Positions 44,536 through 52,466 of a DNA stretch of 64,000 bases are shown piece by piece. The DNA lies in contig CP064997.1 in NCBI GenBank assembly GCA_016700055.1, positions 2,418,001-2,482,000 on the forward strand, read 5' to 3'. The number at the start of each line of letters is the position of its first letter. Position 1 is the first letter of the stretch. Source of the DNA: Actinomycetota bacterium (GTDB lineage Bacteria; Actinomycetota; Acidimicrobiia; Acidimicrobiales; Ilumatobacteraceae). The position numbers and the translations under genes are program-made. The notes beneath the pieces were generated by a model. That model was given only the letters and a program-made list of their open reading frames with translations, ran no database searches and had not been told where the DNA came from.

Positions 44536-45896
44536 GCGGCGAGATCGGAGCAGACCTCGACGCGTTGGCGGCGATCGCCGACCGGGTCGTTGCGCTGGCC
44601 CGGCCGGGCGAGCAGGTGGAGGCGTTCGTCAGCCGTGAACGCGAGACCGACGTGCGCGTCTACGAGGGTGCGGTCGAGCACCTGATGTCCGCGGAGAGCG
44701 GGGGCATCGGCGTGCGCGTCGTCCAGGGCGGCCGCACCGGCTTCGCGTACGCGGGCACGCTCGGCGAAGAGGCGATCCACGAGGTGCTCGCCGAGGCACG
44801 TGACAACGCCGGCTTCGGGACGCCCGACGAGTGGGCCGGCCTGGCCGAACCCGACGGCGTGGCGGTGACACCGATCGAGCTGTGGGACGAGCGGCTGACG
44901 ACCACGCCGACCGAGCGCAAGATCGAGCTGGCGATCGAGTTGGAGCGGCTCACCCTCGCGGCTGACGCACGGGTGCGCGTCGACAACGCCAGCTTCGCCG
45001 ACGCCTGCGTGGAAGCAGCGGTCGCCACCACGACCGGCATCCGCATCGCGGGGCGGGAGAACGGGTGCTACCTGAGCGTCAGCAGCCTCGCCGACGACGG
45101 CGACGAGACCCAGACCGGGTTCGGCTTCGCCGTCGGGCGGGTGCCCGACGAGCTCGACGTGCAGCGGGCGGCGCTCGACGCAGCCGTTCGGGCGACCCGC
45201 CTGCTCGGCGCGACGAAGCCGTCCAGCCGGCGGATCACGGTGGTGCTCGACCCCTTCGTCACCGCTCAGTTCCTCGGCGTCGTCGCCAGCACCTTGAACG
45301 GCGAGGCGGTGACGAAGGGCCGCAGCGTGTTCGCCGATCGGGTGGGGGAGCAGGTGGCGAGCCCGCTCGTCACCTTGATCGACGATCCGACCAACCCGCT
45401 CGCCTACACCGCCACCGACATCGACGGCGAGGGCCTCGCCGCGCGGCGCAACGAGCTGATCGTCGGCGGGGTGCTGCAGCGCTTCGTGCACAACTGCTAT
45501 TCGGCCCGGCGAGCGGCCACGTCGTCCACGGCCAACGCCGTGCGCGGTGGATTCCGGGGGACACCGGGCGTCGGGTGCCTCGCCCTCTCGCTTGCACCTG
45601 GGACGCGCAGCCAGGCCGAGATCGTCGGCGGTATGGACGACGCGGTGCTCATCCAGTCGGTGCAGGGTCTGCACTCGGGCGTCAACCCGGTGTCGGGCGA
45701 CTTCTCCACCGGCGCGAGCGGCATGTTGATCTCGGGTGGAGCGCTCGGCCGGCCGGTGCGTGAGTTCACCATCGCCTCGACGTTGCAGAAGATGCTGCTC
45801 GACGTGGCCGAGATCGGTGGCGACGTCGAGTGGCTCCCGATGCGGGCGGCCGGGATGACCCTCGTCGTCGACGACGTCACCTTGTCGGGGGCGTAG
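44532..45896 (+). CDS. tldE: Metalloprotease-associated TldE/PmbA protein
   Basis: Partner subunit of TldD; same fold but without the His-Glu-x3-His metal site, as normal for TldE. The 454-residue protein has the N-terminal VEAFVSRERETDVRVYEGAVE and ESGGIGVRVVQGGRTGFAY blocks and C-terminal HSGVNPVSGDFSTGASGMLI. GTG 44532 overlaps the tldD stop. No precursor-peptide or modifying-enzyme gene for a natural product is seen nearby. Confidence 0.94.
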   Translation: MSGEIGADLDALAAIADRVVALARPGEQVEAFVSRERETDVRVYEGAVEHLMSAESGGIGVRVVQGGRTGFAYAGTLGEEAIHEVLAEARDNAGFGTPDEWAGLAEPDGVAVTPIELWDERLTTTPTERKIELAIELERLTLAADARVRVDNASFADACVEAAVATTTGIRIAGRENGCYLSVSSLADDGDETQTGFGFAVGRVPDELDVQRAALDAAVRATRLLGATKPSSRRITVVLDPFVTAQFLGVVASTLNGEAVTKGRSVFADRVGEQVASPLVTLIDDPTNPLAYTATDIDGEGLAARRNELIVGGVLQRFVHNCYSARRAATSSTANAVRGGFRGTPGVGCLALSLAPGTRSQAEIVGGMDDAVLIQSVQGLHSGVNPVSGDFSTGASGMLISGGALGRPVREFTIASTLQKMLLDVAEIGGDVEWLPMRAAGMTLVVDDVTLSGA

Positions 45897-45906
45897 CCGA
45901 GCGGCC

Positions 45907-46701
45907 TCAGGCGGGCCGCAGCACCTCTGACGCCCGTCGGCAGGTGATCCCGAGCGCCGCCGCCCGGGTGACGTCGAGCACCACCCGGCCCGGGCGTGCG
46001 ATCCCCGACTCGGCGAGGGTCGTCGTGCGCAGCACCGCCGGATCGAGGCCGCACCAAAGGGCGACGTGCTTGGCGAACGCGGCTCGGTCCAGCGGCTCGG
46101 GCGAGGCCACGTGCAGCGGACCGGAGACGTCGCGCAACTCGGCCAGGGCGAAGATCGCCGCCGCCACGTCGTCGGCGTGCGTCGGGCAGCGGACCTCGTC
46201 GGTGAAGTAGGTCGTCGACGGGTCACCCTGAGCGGCGCGGCGTACCTGTAGCTGGTGGGGGGAGAGCAGGTCGGTGCCGTAGAGCAACGAGATGCGCAGC
46301 AGCACCGCGCTCGGGCAGGCCGCGGCGACGCAGGACTCGGCCTCGGCCTTCCAGCGCCCGTAATCCGTGGCCGGGTCAGGCGGGTCGGGCTCCACGTAAG
46401 GCGCCGCGCGGCCCCCGAACACGACGTCGCTCGACACGTGCACGAGCCGCGTGTTCACCGCCGACGCGGCGACGGCCTCGGCCACGTTGCGGCTCGCGTC
46501 GACGATCGAGTGGCGGTCGTCGCGGCGGTACGCGAGGTGCACCACCACCTGGGGCCGCCAGTCGCGGACTGCTTCGATCACCGGTTCGCGCCGGCGCAGG
46601 TCGAGCAGCGTCGATCCGGGGGCGATCAGCTCCCAGCGTTCGACGAGCGGGTGCCGGGCGAGGTGACGACCGAGGAACCCGCTGCCTCCGGTGAGGAACA
46701 T
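45907..46701 (-). CDS. RmlD-like NAD(P)-dependent sugar reductase/epimerase
   Basis: Extended SDR of 264 residues similar to dTDP-4-dehydrorhamnose reductase: FLTGGSGFLGRHLARH at the start, VVVHLAYRRDD, VHVSSDVVFGG and DYGRWKAEAE with the catalytic Tyr/Lys. No other dTDP-rhamnose gene is near, so the substrate is open. ATG 46701 is chosen because the Rossmann strand starts immediately; upstream residues are unconserved. Convergent with tldE (10 bp) and divergent from the PHP gene. Confidence 0.85.
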   Translation of the reverse strand: MFLTGGSGFLGRHLARHPLVERWELIAPGSTLLDLRRREPVIEAVRDWRPQVVVHLAYRRDDRHSIVDASRNVAEAVAASAVNTRLVHVSSDVVFGGRAAPYVEPDPPDPATDYGRWKAEAESCVAAACPSAVLLRISLLYGTDLLSPHQLQVRRAAQGDPSTTYFTDEVRCPTHADDVAAAIFALAELRDVSGPLHVASPEPLDRAAFAKHVALWCGLDPAVLRTTTLAESGIARPGRVVLDVTRAAALGITCRRASEVLRPA

Positions 46702-46790
46702 CGCGTTCTGCCGTGGCGGCCTCCAGAACCCGGTCCGCGGCACGGACCGGAGCATACGCAGCGGGCTCGCGCGGGTACGGTCGTGCGCCT

Positions 46791-47507
46791 GTGCCCACTC
46801 CCGCGGCCGCGGCCCTCGCCCGCCACCCTCACCTCGGCGCTGCCACCCGGCCCGGCTGGGTGCGCGTCGACATGCACAGCCACACGATGTGGAGCGGCGA
46901 TTCGACGACCACGCCCGACGAGGTCCGCGAGTCCGTCGTGGCCAGCGGTCTCGACGTGCTCTGCATCACCGACCACAACGCGGTGAAGGGCGCGCACGAG
47001 TTGACTCGCCTGCTGCCGTGTCGCGTCGTCGTCGGCGAAGAGCTGCGCACCCACGCCGGCGAGATCATCGGGCTGTTCCTCACCGACGTCGTCCCGTTCG
47101 GCACGCCGCCGGCCGCCGCGGCGAGGGCGATCCGCGACCAGGGTGGTGTCGTCTACGTGCCCCATCCGTTCGACCCGATGCGGCGCAACCTGGCCGAGCC
47201 GGCGCTCGTCGAGCTGTGCGCGGCAGGGCTGGTCGACGCGGTCGAGGTGCTCAATGCGAAGACGTCGCTGCCCAGCCTCAACCGGCGTGCAGCCGAGTTC
47301 GCGACCGAGCACGGCGTGCTCGCCGGGGCGGGCAGCGACGCCCACGTCCCCGACGCGCTCGGCGCGGCGTACGTGGAGATGCCCGACTTCGACGGCCCGG
47401 CCGACTTCCTGGCCAAGCTCGCCGATGCCGTCGTGGTCGGTCACCACTGGGACGAGCCGCGCCCGTGGACGGCGCGCATCGTGCCGTCGACTGCTGCATC
47501 CCGATAG
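46791..47507 (+). CDS. PHP domain phosphoesterase
   Basis: A 238-residue PHP-type metal-dependent hydrolase: DMHSHTMWSGDSTTTPDEV, CITDHNAVKG, GEELRTHAGEIIGLFL, VPHPFDPMR and GAGSDAHVPD give the usual His/Asp metal ligands. Related proteins hydrolyse nucleotides or other phosphoesters. GTG 46791 has TACGGT (46776-46781) 9 nt upstream. uppP starts 11 bp after its stop. Confidence 0.9.
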   Translation: MPTPAAAALARHPHLGAATRPGWVRVDMHSHTMWSGDSTTTPDEVRESVVASGLDVLCITDHNAVKGAHELTRLLPCRVVVGEELRTHAGEIIGLFLTDVVPFGTPPAAAARAIRDQGGVVYVPHPFDPMRRNLAEPALVELCAAGLVDAVEVLNAKTSLPSLNRRAAEFATEHGVLAGAGSDAHVPDALGAAYVEMPDFDGPADFLAKLADAVVVGHHWDEPRPWTARIVPSTAASR

Positions 47508-47518
47508 AACCGGGGACC

Positions 47519-48349
47519 GTGCCCATCGTCCACGCCATCGTGCTCGGCATCGTCCAGGGCCTGTCGGAGTTCCTGCCGATCTCGTCGAGCGGGCACCTGT
47601 TGCTCGTGCCGTGGCTGTTCGGCTGGGAGGACCTCGAGGACGAGAGCATCAAGAAGGCCTTCGACGTGGCGCTGCACATCGGCACGCTCGTCGCGGTGGT
47701 CGGGTACTTCCGCCGCGACCTCGTCGTATACGTGCGGGAAGGCCTGCGGGCGGTGTTCCGCCGCAGCGTGCCCCCGACGATCGAGGGCAAGCTGGCCCTC
47801 TTCCTGGTCGTCTCCGCACTGCCCGCCGCGGCGGTGGGAGCGCTGCTCGAGAGCTGGATTGACACCGCGCTCGGAGGACCGGTGCTGATCGGCATCTCGC
47901 TGATCGTGTTCGCATTGGTGCTCGCCTGGGCGGACAGGCTCCAGGGCGGGCGGGCGATGGAGTCGTACACGGCGCGCGACGCCTTGGCGATCGGTGCCGC
48001 TCAGGCGCTGGCGCTGAACCCGGGCACCTCACGGTCGGGGATCACGATCACCGCGGCGAGGGTGACCGGGTTCGACCGCGACGCCGCGGCGCGGATCTCG
48101 TTCCTGATGAGCATCCCGGTGATCGTCGGCGCGGTCGTGTTCAAGCTCGGCAAGCTGGTGCTGGACGGCATCCCGGAGGGGCTCTTGGCTCCGATGATCG
48201 CGGGAGTGATCGCGGCCGCGATCTCCGGCTGGTTCGCGGTGTGGGGCACGCTGCGCCTGGTGCGCACGCACACCTTCGACGTGTTCGTGTGGTACCGCAT
48301 CGTGCTCGGCGTGACCGTGCTGGTGGTCGCCGCCGCGGGATGGCGCTGA
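47519..48349 (+). CDS. uppP: Undecaprenyl-diphosphate phosphatase
   Basis: BacA-type membrane enzyme that recycles undecaprenyl diphosphate for cell-wall synthesis. The 276-residue protein has GLSEFLPISSSGHLLL with the catalytic Glu/Ser region near the start and LNPGTSRSGITITAARVTGF in the second repeat, plus about eight helices. GTG 47519 has GGGGA five bases upstream. Probably cotranscribed with the PHP gene. Confidence 0.95.
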   Translation: MPIVHAIVLGIVQGLSEFLPISSSGHLLLVPWLFGWEDLEDESIKKAFDVALHIGTLVAVVGYFRRDLVVYVREGLRAVFRRSVPPTIEGKLALFLVVSALPAAAVGALLESWIDTALGGPVLIGISLIVFALVLAWADRLQGGRAMESYTARDALAIGAAQALALNPGTSRSGITITAARVTGFDRDAAARISFLMSIPVIVGAVVFKLGKLVLDGIPEGLLAPMIAGVIAAAISGWFAVWGTLRLVRTHTFDVFVWYRIVLGVTVLVVAAAGWR

Positions 48350-48360
48350 GCACGCACCAC

Positions 48361-48996
48361 CTACGGCGGTGTCGTCTCCTCCGGCGGGGCGACCAGCACC
48401 AGCGTCGCCCGGCCCCCGGCCGACGCTTCGGCGACCGTCGCGGCGGCACCGGGCGGCAAGGCGACGAGCACGTCGTTCGCGGCCACGGCGACAACCACAC
48501 CGCCGGCCACGACCTCACCGCCGACGACGGCCTCTACCGCATCGCCCGGCGCGAGGGGTAGCCCGGAGAGCGACGAGCGGCTGAACGCGACGCCGCGCCA
48601 GCCGGCGGGGGCCATCGCGAGCGGGCCGGCCGGGCTGACGTCGGCGGCGGTCAGCAGCTCGCCCTCACCGACCGGGTGGAGCAGCGTCTTGCCGAGCGGA
48701 GGTTCGGCGAGCGCACCGGGGGGAAGGACGGCGAGCGGCCACTCGACGGTGTCGACGTCGTCGGCGGAGATCGATCGGCCGGCGTCGATCGCTCGACTGG
48801 CGCGGACCGCCGCAGCAGTCGTGCCCCATCGCCTGCGCTCGGCGTCGAGTGCGTCGAGCGCCGTGATCGTCGCCCACGCCACCGCGGCGACGGCGGCGAG
48901 GACGCACAACCGGGCCGGCCATCGGCGACGGGTCGCCTTGGCGAGGGCGACATCGGCCCGGCGGCGGAGGTCGGAGAGACCGAGCTGGTCGTACAT
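48361..48996 (-). CDS. SAF-domain membrane protein
   Basis: A 211-residue protein with a short N-terminal cytoplasmic part, one membrane helix (about residues 28-48) and an extracytoplasmic SAF domain (ASRAIDAGRSISADDV, LGKTLLHPVGEGELL) as in CpaB/FlgA-type proteins. No pilus genes are nearby. It follows the Ruc-like gene in the same direction; in Mycobacterium tuberculosis the HrcA-controlled Ruc gene is followed by a gene of similar size (Hsp22.5), so it may be its counterpart (inference). Confidence 0.78.
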   Translation of the reverse strand: MYDQLGLSDLRRRADVALAKATRRRWPARLCVLAAVAAVAWATITALDALDAERRRWGTTAAAVRASRAIDAGRSISADDVDTVEWPLAVLPPGALAEPPLGKTLLHPVGEGELLTAADVSPAGPLAMAPAGWRGVAFSRSSLSGLPLAPGDAVEAVVGGEVVAGGVVVAVAANDVLVALPPGAAATVAEASAGGRATLVLVAPPEETTPP

Positions 48997-49065
48997 GGCG
49001 TCATCCCGGGGTGCGCGCTGCGCTCGGGGGAAGCCGTGGCGTTGGACGCTACCGCCCGGTGAGGC

Positions 49066-49473
49066 TCAGTCGGTGCTGGTCGCCTTGCCCGGATTGCTCG
49101 CCGGGGCGGTTGTGGCCGCCGCCGCGCCGGGCTTGTCCGACGTCGTCGTGGACGCGCCAGTTCCCGACGAGGTGCCGCCGTCGCTGCCGGAGCCGGCGGT
49201 GCTCGACCCGTCGCCCGACGAACCCGACGTCGTCGACGCCGCCGCCGAGTCGGACTTGGTCGATCCACCACCGGTGCCCGAGCCCTTGCGACTGTCTGTC
49301 TTGTAGAACCCGGACCCCTTGAACGTCACGCCGACGGGGGTGAACACCTTCTTCACCGCCCGCGGCTTGCCGTCGGAGGGATGAGGGTGCTCGATCAGCG
49401 CGTCGTCGGTGAAGGCCTGCTGGACCTCGATCGTCTCGCCCGTGTCGACGAACTTGTAGACGTACGTGGGCAT
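49066..49473 (-). CDS. FmdB-family / Ruc-like protein without zinc cysteines
   Basis: A 135-residue protein. The N-terminal MPTYVYKF, QQAFTDDAL and VGVTFKGSGFYKTDSR match the FmdB family and the mycobacterial redox-regulated chaperone Ruc; the last 70 residues are a low-complexity Ser/Gly/Thr tail, also a Ruc trait. The family normally has two Cys-x-x-Cys pairs binding zinc; this protein has no cysteine at all. A CIRCE operator overlaps its promoter, and galU and moeA follow as in mycobacteria. If it is a chaperone, thiol-based control must be absent. Confidence 0.85.
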   Translation of the reverse strand: MPTYVYKFVDTGETIEVQQAFTDDALIEHPHPSDGKPRAVKKVFTPVGVTFKGSGFYKTDSRKGSGTGGGSTKSDSAAASTTSGSSGDGSSTAGSGSDGGTSSGTGASTTTSDKPGAAAATTAPASNPGKATSTD

Positions 49474-49492
49474 CGCTCGCTCCCGGACGGCA

Positions 49493-49519
49493 TTAGCACT
49501 CGGATAGTTCGAGTGCCAA
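49493..49519. promoter_or_regulatory. CIRCE element (HrcA operator)
   Basis: TTAGCACTC-N9-GAGTGCCAA differs from the CIRCE consensus by one base. On the complement strand a promoter TTGGCA-N16-GCTAAT overlaps it, 20 bp before the Ruc-like start at 49473, so HrcA binding would block transcription until heat shock. galU on the other strand starts 58 bp away and has its own -10. Confidence 0.9.
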
Positions 49520-49576
49520 CGTTAGCCGCCGGGCGTTCACCAACCACAGTTGCGGCCACGGTTACCCTGCTCGCCC

Positions 49577-50449
49577 ATGCACGTGCACACCGCGGTGATC
49601 CCCGCTGCCGGCCTCGGCACCCGGTTCCTCCCGGCGACGAAGGTGGTGCCGAAGGAGCTGTTGCCGATCATCGAGGTGCCGATGCTGCAGCTCGTCGTCG
49701 ACGAAGCGATCGGCGCCGGCATCGACCACGTGGTCGTCGTCTCCAACCACGCGAAGCCCGCTGTCGAGGCCTACTTCCGGCGTGACCCGCAGGTGGAAGC
49801 GGTGCTCGACGAGCAGGGTCGCTCGGGCCTGGCCGACAGGCTGCGCCGCTTCGGCGGCGACGTGCGCGTCTCGTTCGTGTTCCAGGACGAGCCGCAGGGG
49901 CTCGGCCACGCGGTGGGGTGCGCCCGGGAGCTGGTCGGCGACGAGGCCTTCGCCGTGCTGCTGCCCGACGAGGTGATGGCGGACTCGTCGCTGCTGCAGG
50001 GAATGGCCGAGCTCTGCGAGCGCACCGCCGGTGGTGTCGTCGCCCTGAAGCAGGTGCCGCGCGACCAGGTCTCCCGCTACGGGGTGGTCTGCCCCGACGG
50101 CGAGCTCGACGCCCACGGCGTGGTGCGCATCACCGACGTGGTCGAGAAGCCGGCCGTGGAAGACGCCCCGAGCGAGCTCGTGATCATCGGGCGCTACGTG
50201 CTGACCCCCGACGTGTTCGACGAGATCGCCGTGCTCCGCCCTGGTTCGGGAGGAGAGCTGCAGCTCACCGACGCCCTGCGGGCCCAGGCTCGTCGCTCGC
50301 CGTTCCACGGCCTGCTCTCGGGCGTCGGCCGCCACGACACCGGCAACCCGTTCGGCTGGCTCTGCGCCGTCGTCGACGCCGGCCTCGAGCACCCCGACCT
50401 CGCGGTTCAGTTCCGCACCTGGCTCGACGAGCGCCTCTCCGCTTCCTGA
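49577..50449 (+). CDS. galU: UTP-glucose-1-phosphate uridylyltransferase
   Basis: Makes UDP-glucose for polysaccharides and glycolipids. The 290-residue protein has AVIPAAGLGTRFLPATKVVPKE, then IEVPMLQLVVDEAI, FVFQDEPQGLGHAV and DVVEKPAVEDAPSELVIIGRYVL. TACCCT (49563-49568) is 8 nt before ATG 49577, so the start is well placed and probably leaderless. Its position beside the Ruc-like gene and before moeA is conserved in actinobacteria. Confidence 0.95.
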   Translation: MHVHTAVIPAAGLGTRFLPATKVVPKELLPIIEVPMLQLVVDEAIGAGIDHVVVVSNHAKPAVEAYFRRDPQVEAVLDEQGRSGLADRLRRFGGDVRVSFVFQDEPQGLGHAVGCARELVGDEAFAVLLPDEVMADSSLLQGMAELCERTAGGVVALKQVPRDQVSRYGVVCPDGELDAHGVVRITDVVEKPAVEDAPSELVIIGRYVLTPDVFDEIAVLRPGSGGELQLTDALRAQARRSPFHGLLSGVGRHDTGNPFGWLCAVVDAGLEHPDLAVQFRTWLDERLSAS

Positions 50450-50478
50450 CGGCGCCCAGTCGCCCGAGCACCCCTCAA

Positions 50479-50525
50479 TTCTCGGTCGGATTTGTGACAC
50501 ATAGCGCGACTCATCCGACCGAGAA
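50479..50525. repeat. Dispersed palindromic repeat B, copy 2 (intact)
   Basis: Perfect 13-bp arms TTCTCGGTCGGAT and ATCCGACCGAGAA flank a 21-bp loop TTGTGACACATAG-CGCGACTC. It lies between convergent galU and the glycolipid-binding gene, 29 and 6 bp from their stops. Serves as the empty-site reference for the IS30 insertion at 32872. Confidence 0.92.
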
Positions 50526-50531
50526 CGGTGG

Positions 50532-51143
50532 TTAGGGGCTGGCTTGTACCCGGCGGAAGCGGTTGGGCTCGTCGATCACGAGGCCGTACTCGTCCACCTC
50601 CACCGCCGTCGCCCAGCCACCCGTGCCCTGGATCGTGAACCGATGGGTCGCGTTGCGGGTGTAGGTGCGCTGCTCGCGCCGCACGGCAAGGGTCTCGACG
50701 TCGACGGTGACCACCTCGGTGCGGGCGCTCTCGCCGACGGCCAGCGGTAGGCGCCTGATCGGGAGCGAGTACGTGAACGGGGTGCACCCGATCTCGACGT
50801 CGACGCATCCGTCGAGCTCCACCCGGTGGGCGCCGCCGACCTCGCCCCATCGACCCCCGCCGTCGGTGGCGAGCCACAGGTCCGGATCGGGCAGGTCACG
50901 GAACAGCAGCACCTGCTGCACGCGCCACCTCGCCGACAGCCGCACCACGTAGTGCACGTCGACGCCGGTGACGACGCCTTCGACCGTCCAGCCCTCGTTC
51001 TCCCAGCGCAGCGTGCACCGCTCGCTGCTCGAGCGCTCCGACGACTCCCACGGCTCCCACGACTCCCACGACTCCCAGGACACCGCGTATCCGTCGACGG
51101 GAACCGGCGGGTAGCCGATGGCGGGCTCGTCGGGCGGGGGCAT
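50532..51143 (-). CDS. Putative glycolipid-binding protein (PF06475-like)
   Basis: A 203-residue protein resembling the putative glycolipid-binding family: TLRWENEGWTVEG, LDGCVDVEIGCTPFTYSLPIRRLPL, EQRTYTRNATHRFTIQG and VDEYGLVIDEP. The function of the family is not well established. The N-terminal part contains four Trp-Glu-Ser/Pro units from 9-bp tandem repeats. ATG 51143 is the first good start; 50 bp separate it from divergent moeA. Confidence 0.82.
   Translation of the reverse strand: MPPPDEPAIGYPPVPVDGYAVSWESWESWEPWESSERSSSERCTLRWENEGWTVEGVVTGVDVHYVVRLSARWRVQQVLLFRDLPDPDLWLATDGGGRWGEVGGAHRVELDGCVDVEIGCTPFTYSLPIRRLPLAVGESARTEVVTVDVETLAVRREQRTYTRNATHRFTIQGTGGWATAVEVDEYGLVIDEPNRFRRVQASP
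51043..51078. repeat. Four 9-bp tandem repeats in glycolipid-binding gene
   Basis: Units GACTCCCAC, GGCTCCCAC, GACTCCCAC and GACTCCCAG lie in frame near the 5' end and encode the Trp-Glu-Ser/Pro repeat before the conserved domain. Confidence 0.83.
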
Positions 51144-51192
51144 CGACGTCGAGTGTGCCAGGGCACGGCTAGGACTGGGTACCGTCACCACG

Positions 51193-52464
51193 ATGGTGCC
51201 GATCGAGCAAGCGCGTGCGCTCGTCCTGCGTGCATGCAGCCCCCTTGCGCCGCGGGCGATCCCGCTGGAACAGGCCACCGGCTGCGTGCTCGGCGCCGAG
51301 GTGGTCGCCGCCGAGGACGTGCCGCCCTTCGCGAACACGGCCGTCGACGGCTATGCGGTACGGGCCGCCGACACCGCGGGCGCGTCGGTGGGCACGCCGG
51401 TCGAGCTGCGCGTCATCGGCGAGCTCGCCGCCGGAGCCGCTACGGCCCGCGTGGTCGGAGTGGGCGAGACGCTGCGGATCATGACCGGGGCCCCGCTGCC
51501 CGCCGGTGCCGACGCGGCGGTGATGGTGGAGAACACGGTGCTGCTCGGCGACCCTCAGGTGCTCGACGGCAGCGTCCGTGTGCAGATCATGCGCGCCGCG
51601 CAGCCCGGCGATGCGGTGCGCGGCGCCGGCGATGACGTGCACGGCGGCGACCGCCTGTTCGGGGCCGGGACCGAGATCGGCCCGGCCGTCGCGGGGGTAC
51701 TGGCGAGCGTCAATTGCCGCCACCCCGTGGTGCACCCGCGCCCGCGGGTGGCGGTGCTGTCCACCGGCGACGAGCTGGTCGACGACGGTTCGCCGCTCGC
51801 CCCCGGCCAGATCCGGGAGAGCAACCGGGTGATGTTGCTCGGGCTCGTCGCGGCCACCGGTGCGGTGCCGGTGGACCTCGGGATCGTGCGCGACGACGAG
51901 GCTCTGCTCGAGCGCGTCCTACGCGAAGGTGCGGCGACTTGCGACGCCGTCGTGACGAGTGGCGGGGTGAGCATGGGCGACTACGACGTCGTCAAGGCCG
52001 TCCTCGGGCGCATCGCGGAGATGTCGTGGATGCAGATCGCGATCAAGCCCGCCAAGCCGTTCGCGTTCGGGCTGCTGCGCTCCGACGACGGACGCGCGGT
52101 GCCGGTGTTCGGGCTGCCCGGGAATCCGGTCAGCTCGCTCGTCAGCTTCGAGCTGCTCGCCCGGCCCGGGCTGCGCCAGATGGCCGGGCAGCCGGCCAAG
52201 GAGCTGACGCTGCCGAGCGCACGGGCCGTCGCCGACCAGGCCCTGCGGCGCAGTCCCGACGGAAAGGTGCACTACCAGCGGGCGATCGCCCACTTCGGCG
52301 ACGACGGTCGGGTGCACGTGCGCTCCACGTGGGCCCAGGGCAGCCACCAGCTCGCCGCCACCGCGGCCGCGAACGCGCTGGTCGAGCTGCCCGACGGCGA
52401 CGGGGTGGACGAGGGGTCGGAGGTGACCGTGATGCTGCTGTCGCCGGGCACCCGTATCCTCTAG
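51193..52464 (+). CDS. moeA: Molybdopterin molybdotransferase / gephyrin-like protein
   Basis: Inserts molybdate into adenylated molybdopterin; actinobacterial paralogues (Glp) instead work in cell division. The 423-residue protein has PPFANTAVDGYAV, IMTGAPLPAGADAAVM, LSTGDELVDDGSPLAPGQIRES, SGGVSMGDYDVVK and FGLPGNPVSSLV. TACCGT (51180-51185) is 7 nt before ATG 51193. moaA follows after 2 bp and moaC is near, favouring cofactor synthesis; the galU and GlpR-like neighbours match the Glp locus, so both roles are possible. Confidence 0.93.
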   Translation: MVPIEQARALVLRACSPLAPRAIPLEQATGCVLGAEVVAAEDVPPFANTAVDGYAVRAADTAGASVGTPVELRVIGELAAGAATARVVGVGETLRIMTGAPLPAGADAAVMVENTVLLGDPQVLDGSVRVQIMRAAQPGDAVRGAGDDVHGGDRLFGAGTEIGPAVAGVLASVNCRHPVVHPRPRVAVLSTGDELVDDGSPLAPGQIRESNRVMLLGLVAATGAVPVDLGIVRDDEALLERVLREGAATCDAVVTSGGVSMGDYDVVKAVLGRIAEMSWMQIAIKPAKPFAFGLLRSDDGRAVPVFGLPGNPVSSLVSFELLARPGLRQMAGQPAKELTLPSARAVADQALRRSPDGKVHYQRAIAHFGDDGRVHVRSTWAQGSHQLAATAAANALVELPDGDGVDEGSEVTVMLLSPGTRIL

Positions 52465-52466
52465 AG

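Noticed and set aside
45907..46701. Assignment as rmlD of a dTDP-rhamnose operon
   Set aside because: No rmlA, rmlB or rmlC is nearby, so only the fold-level call is made.
49550..49576. Longer galU start upstream of ATG 49577
   Set aside because: The added residues are unconserved and the stretch contains the TACCCT -10 of the leaderless start.
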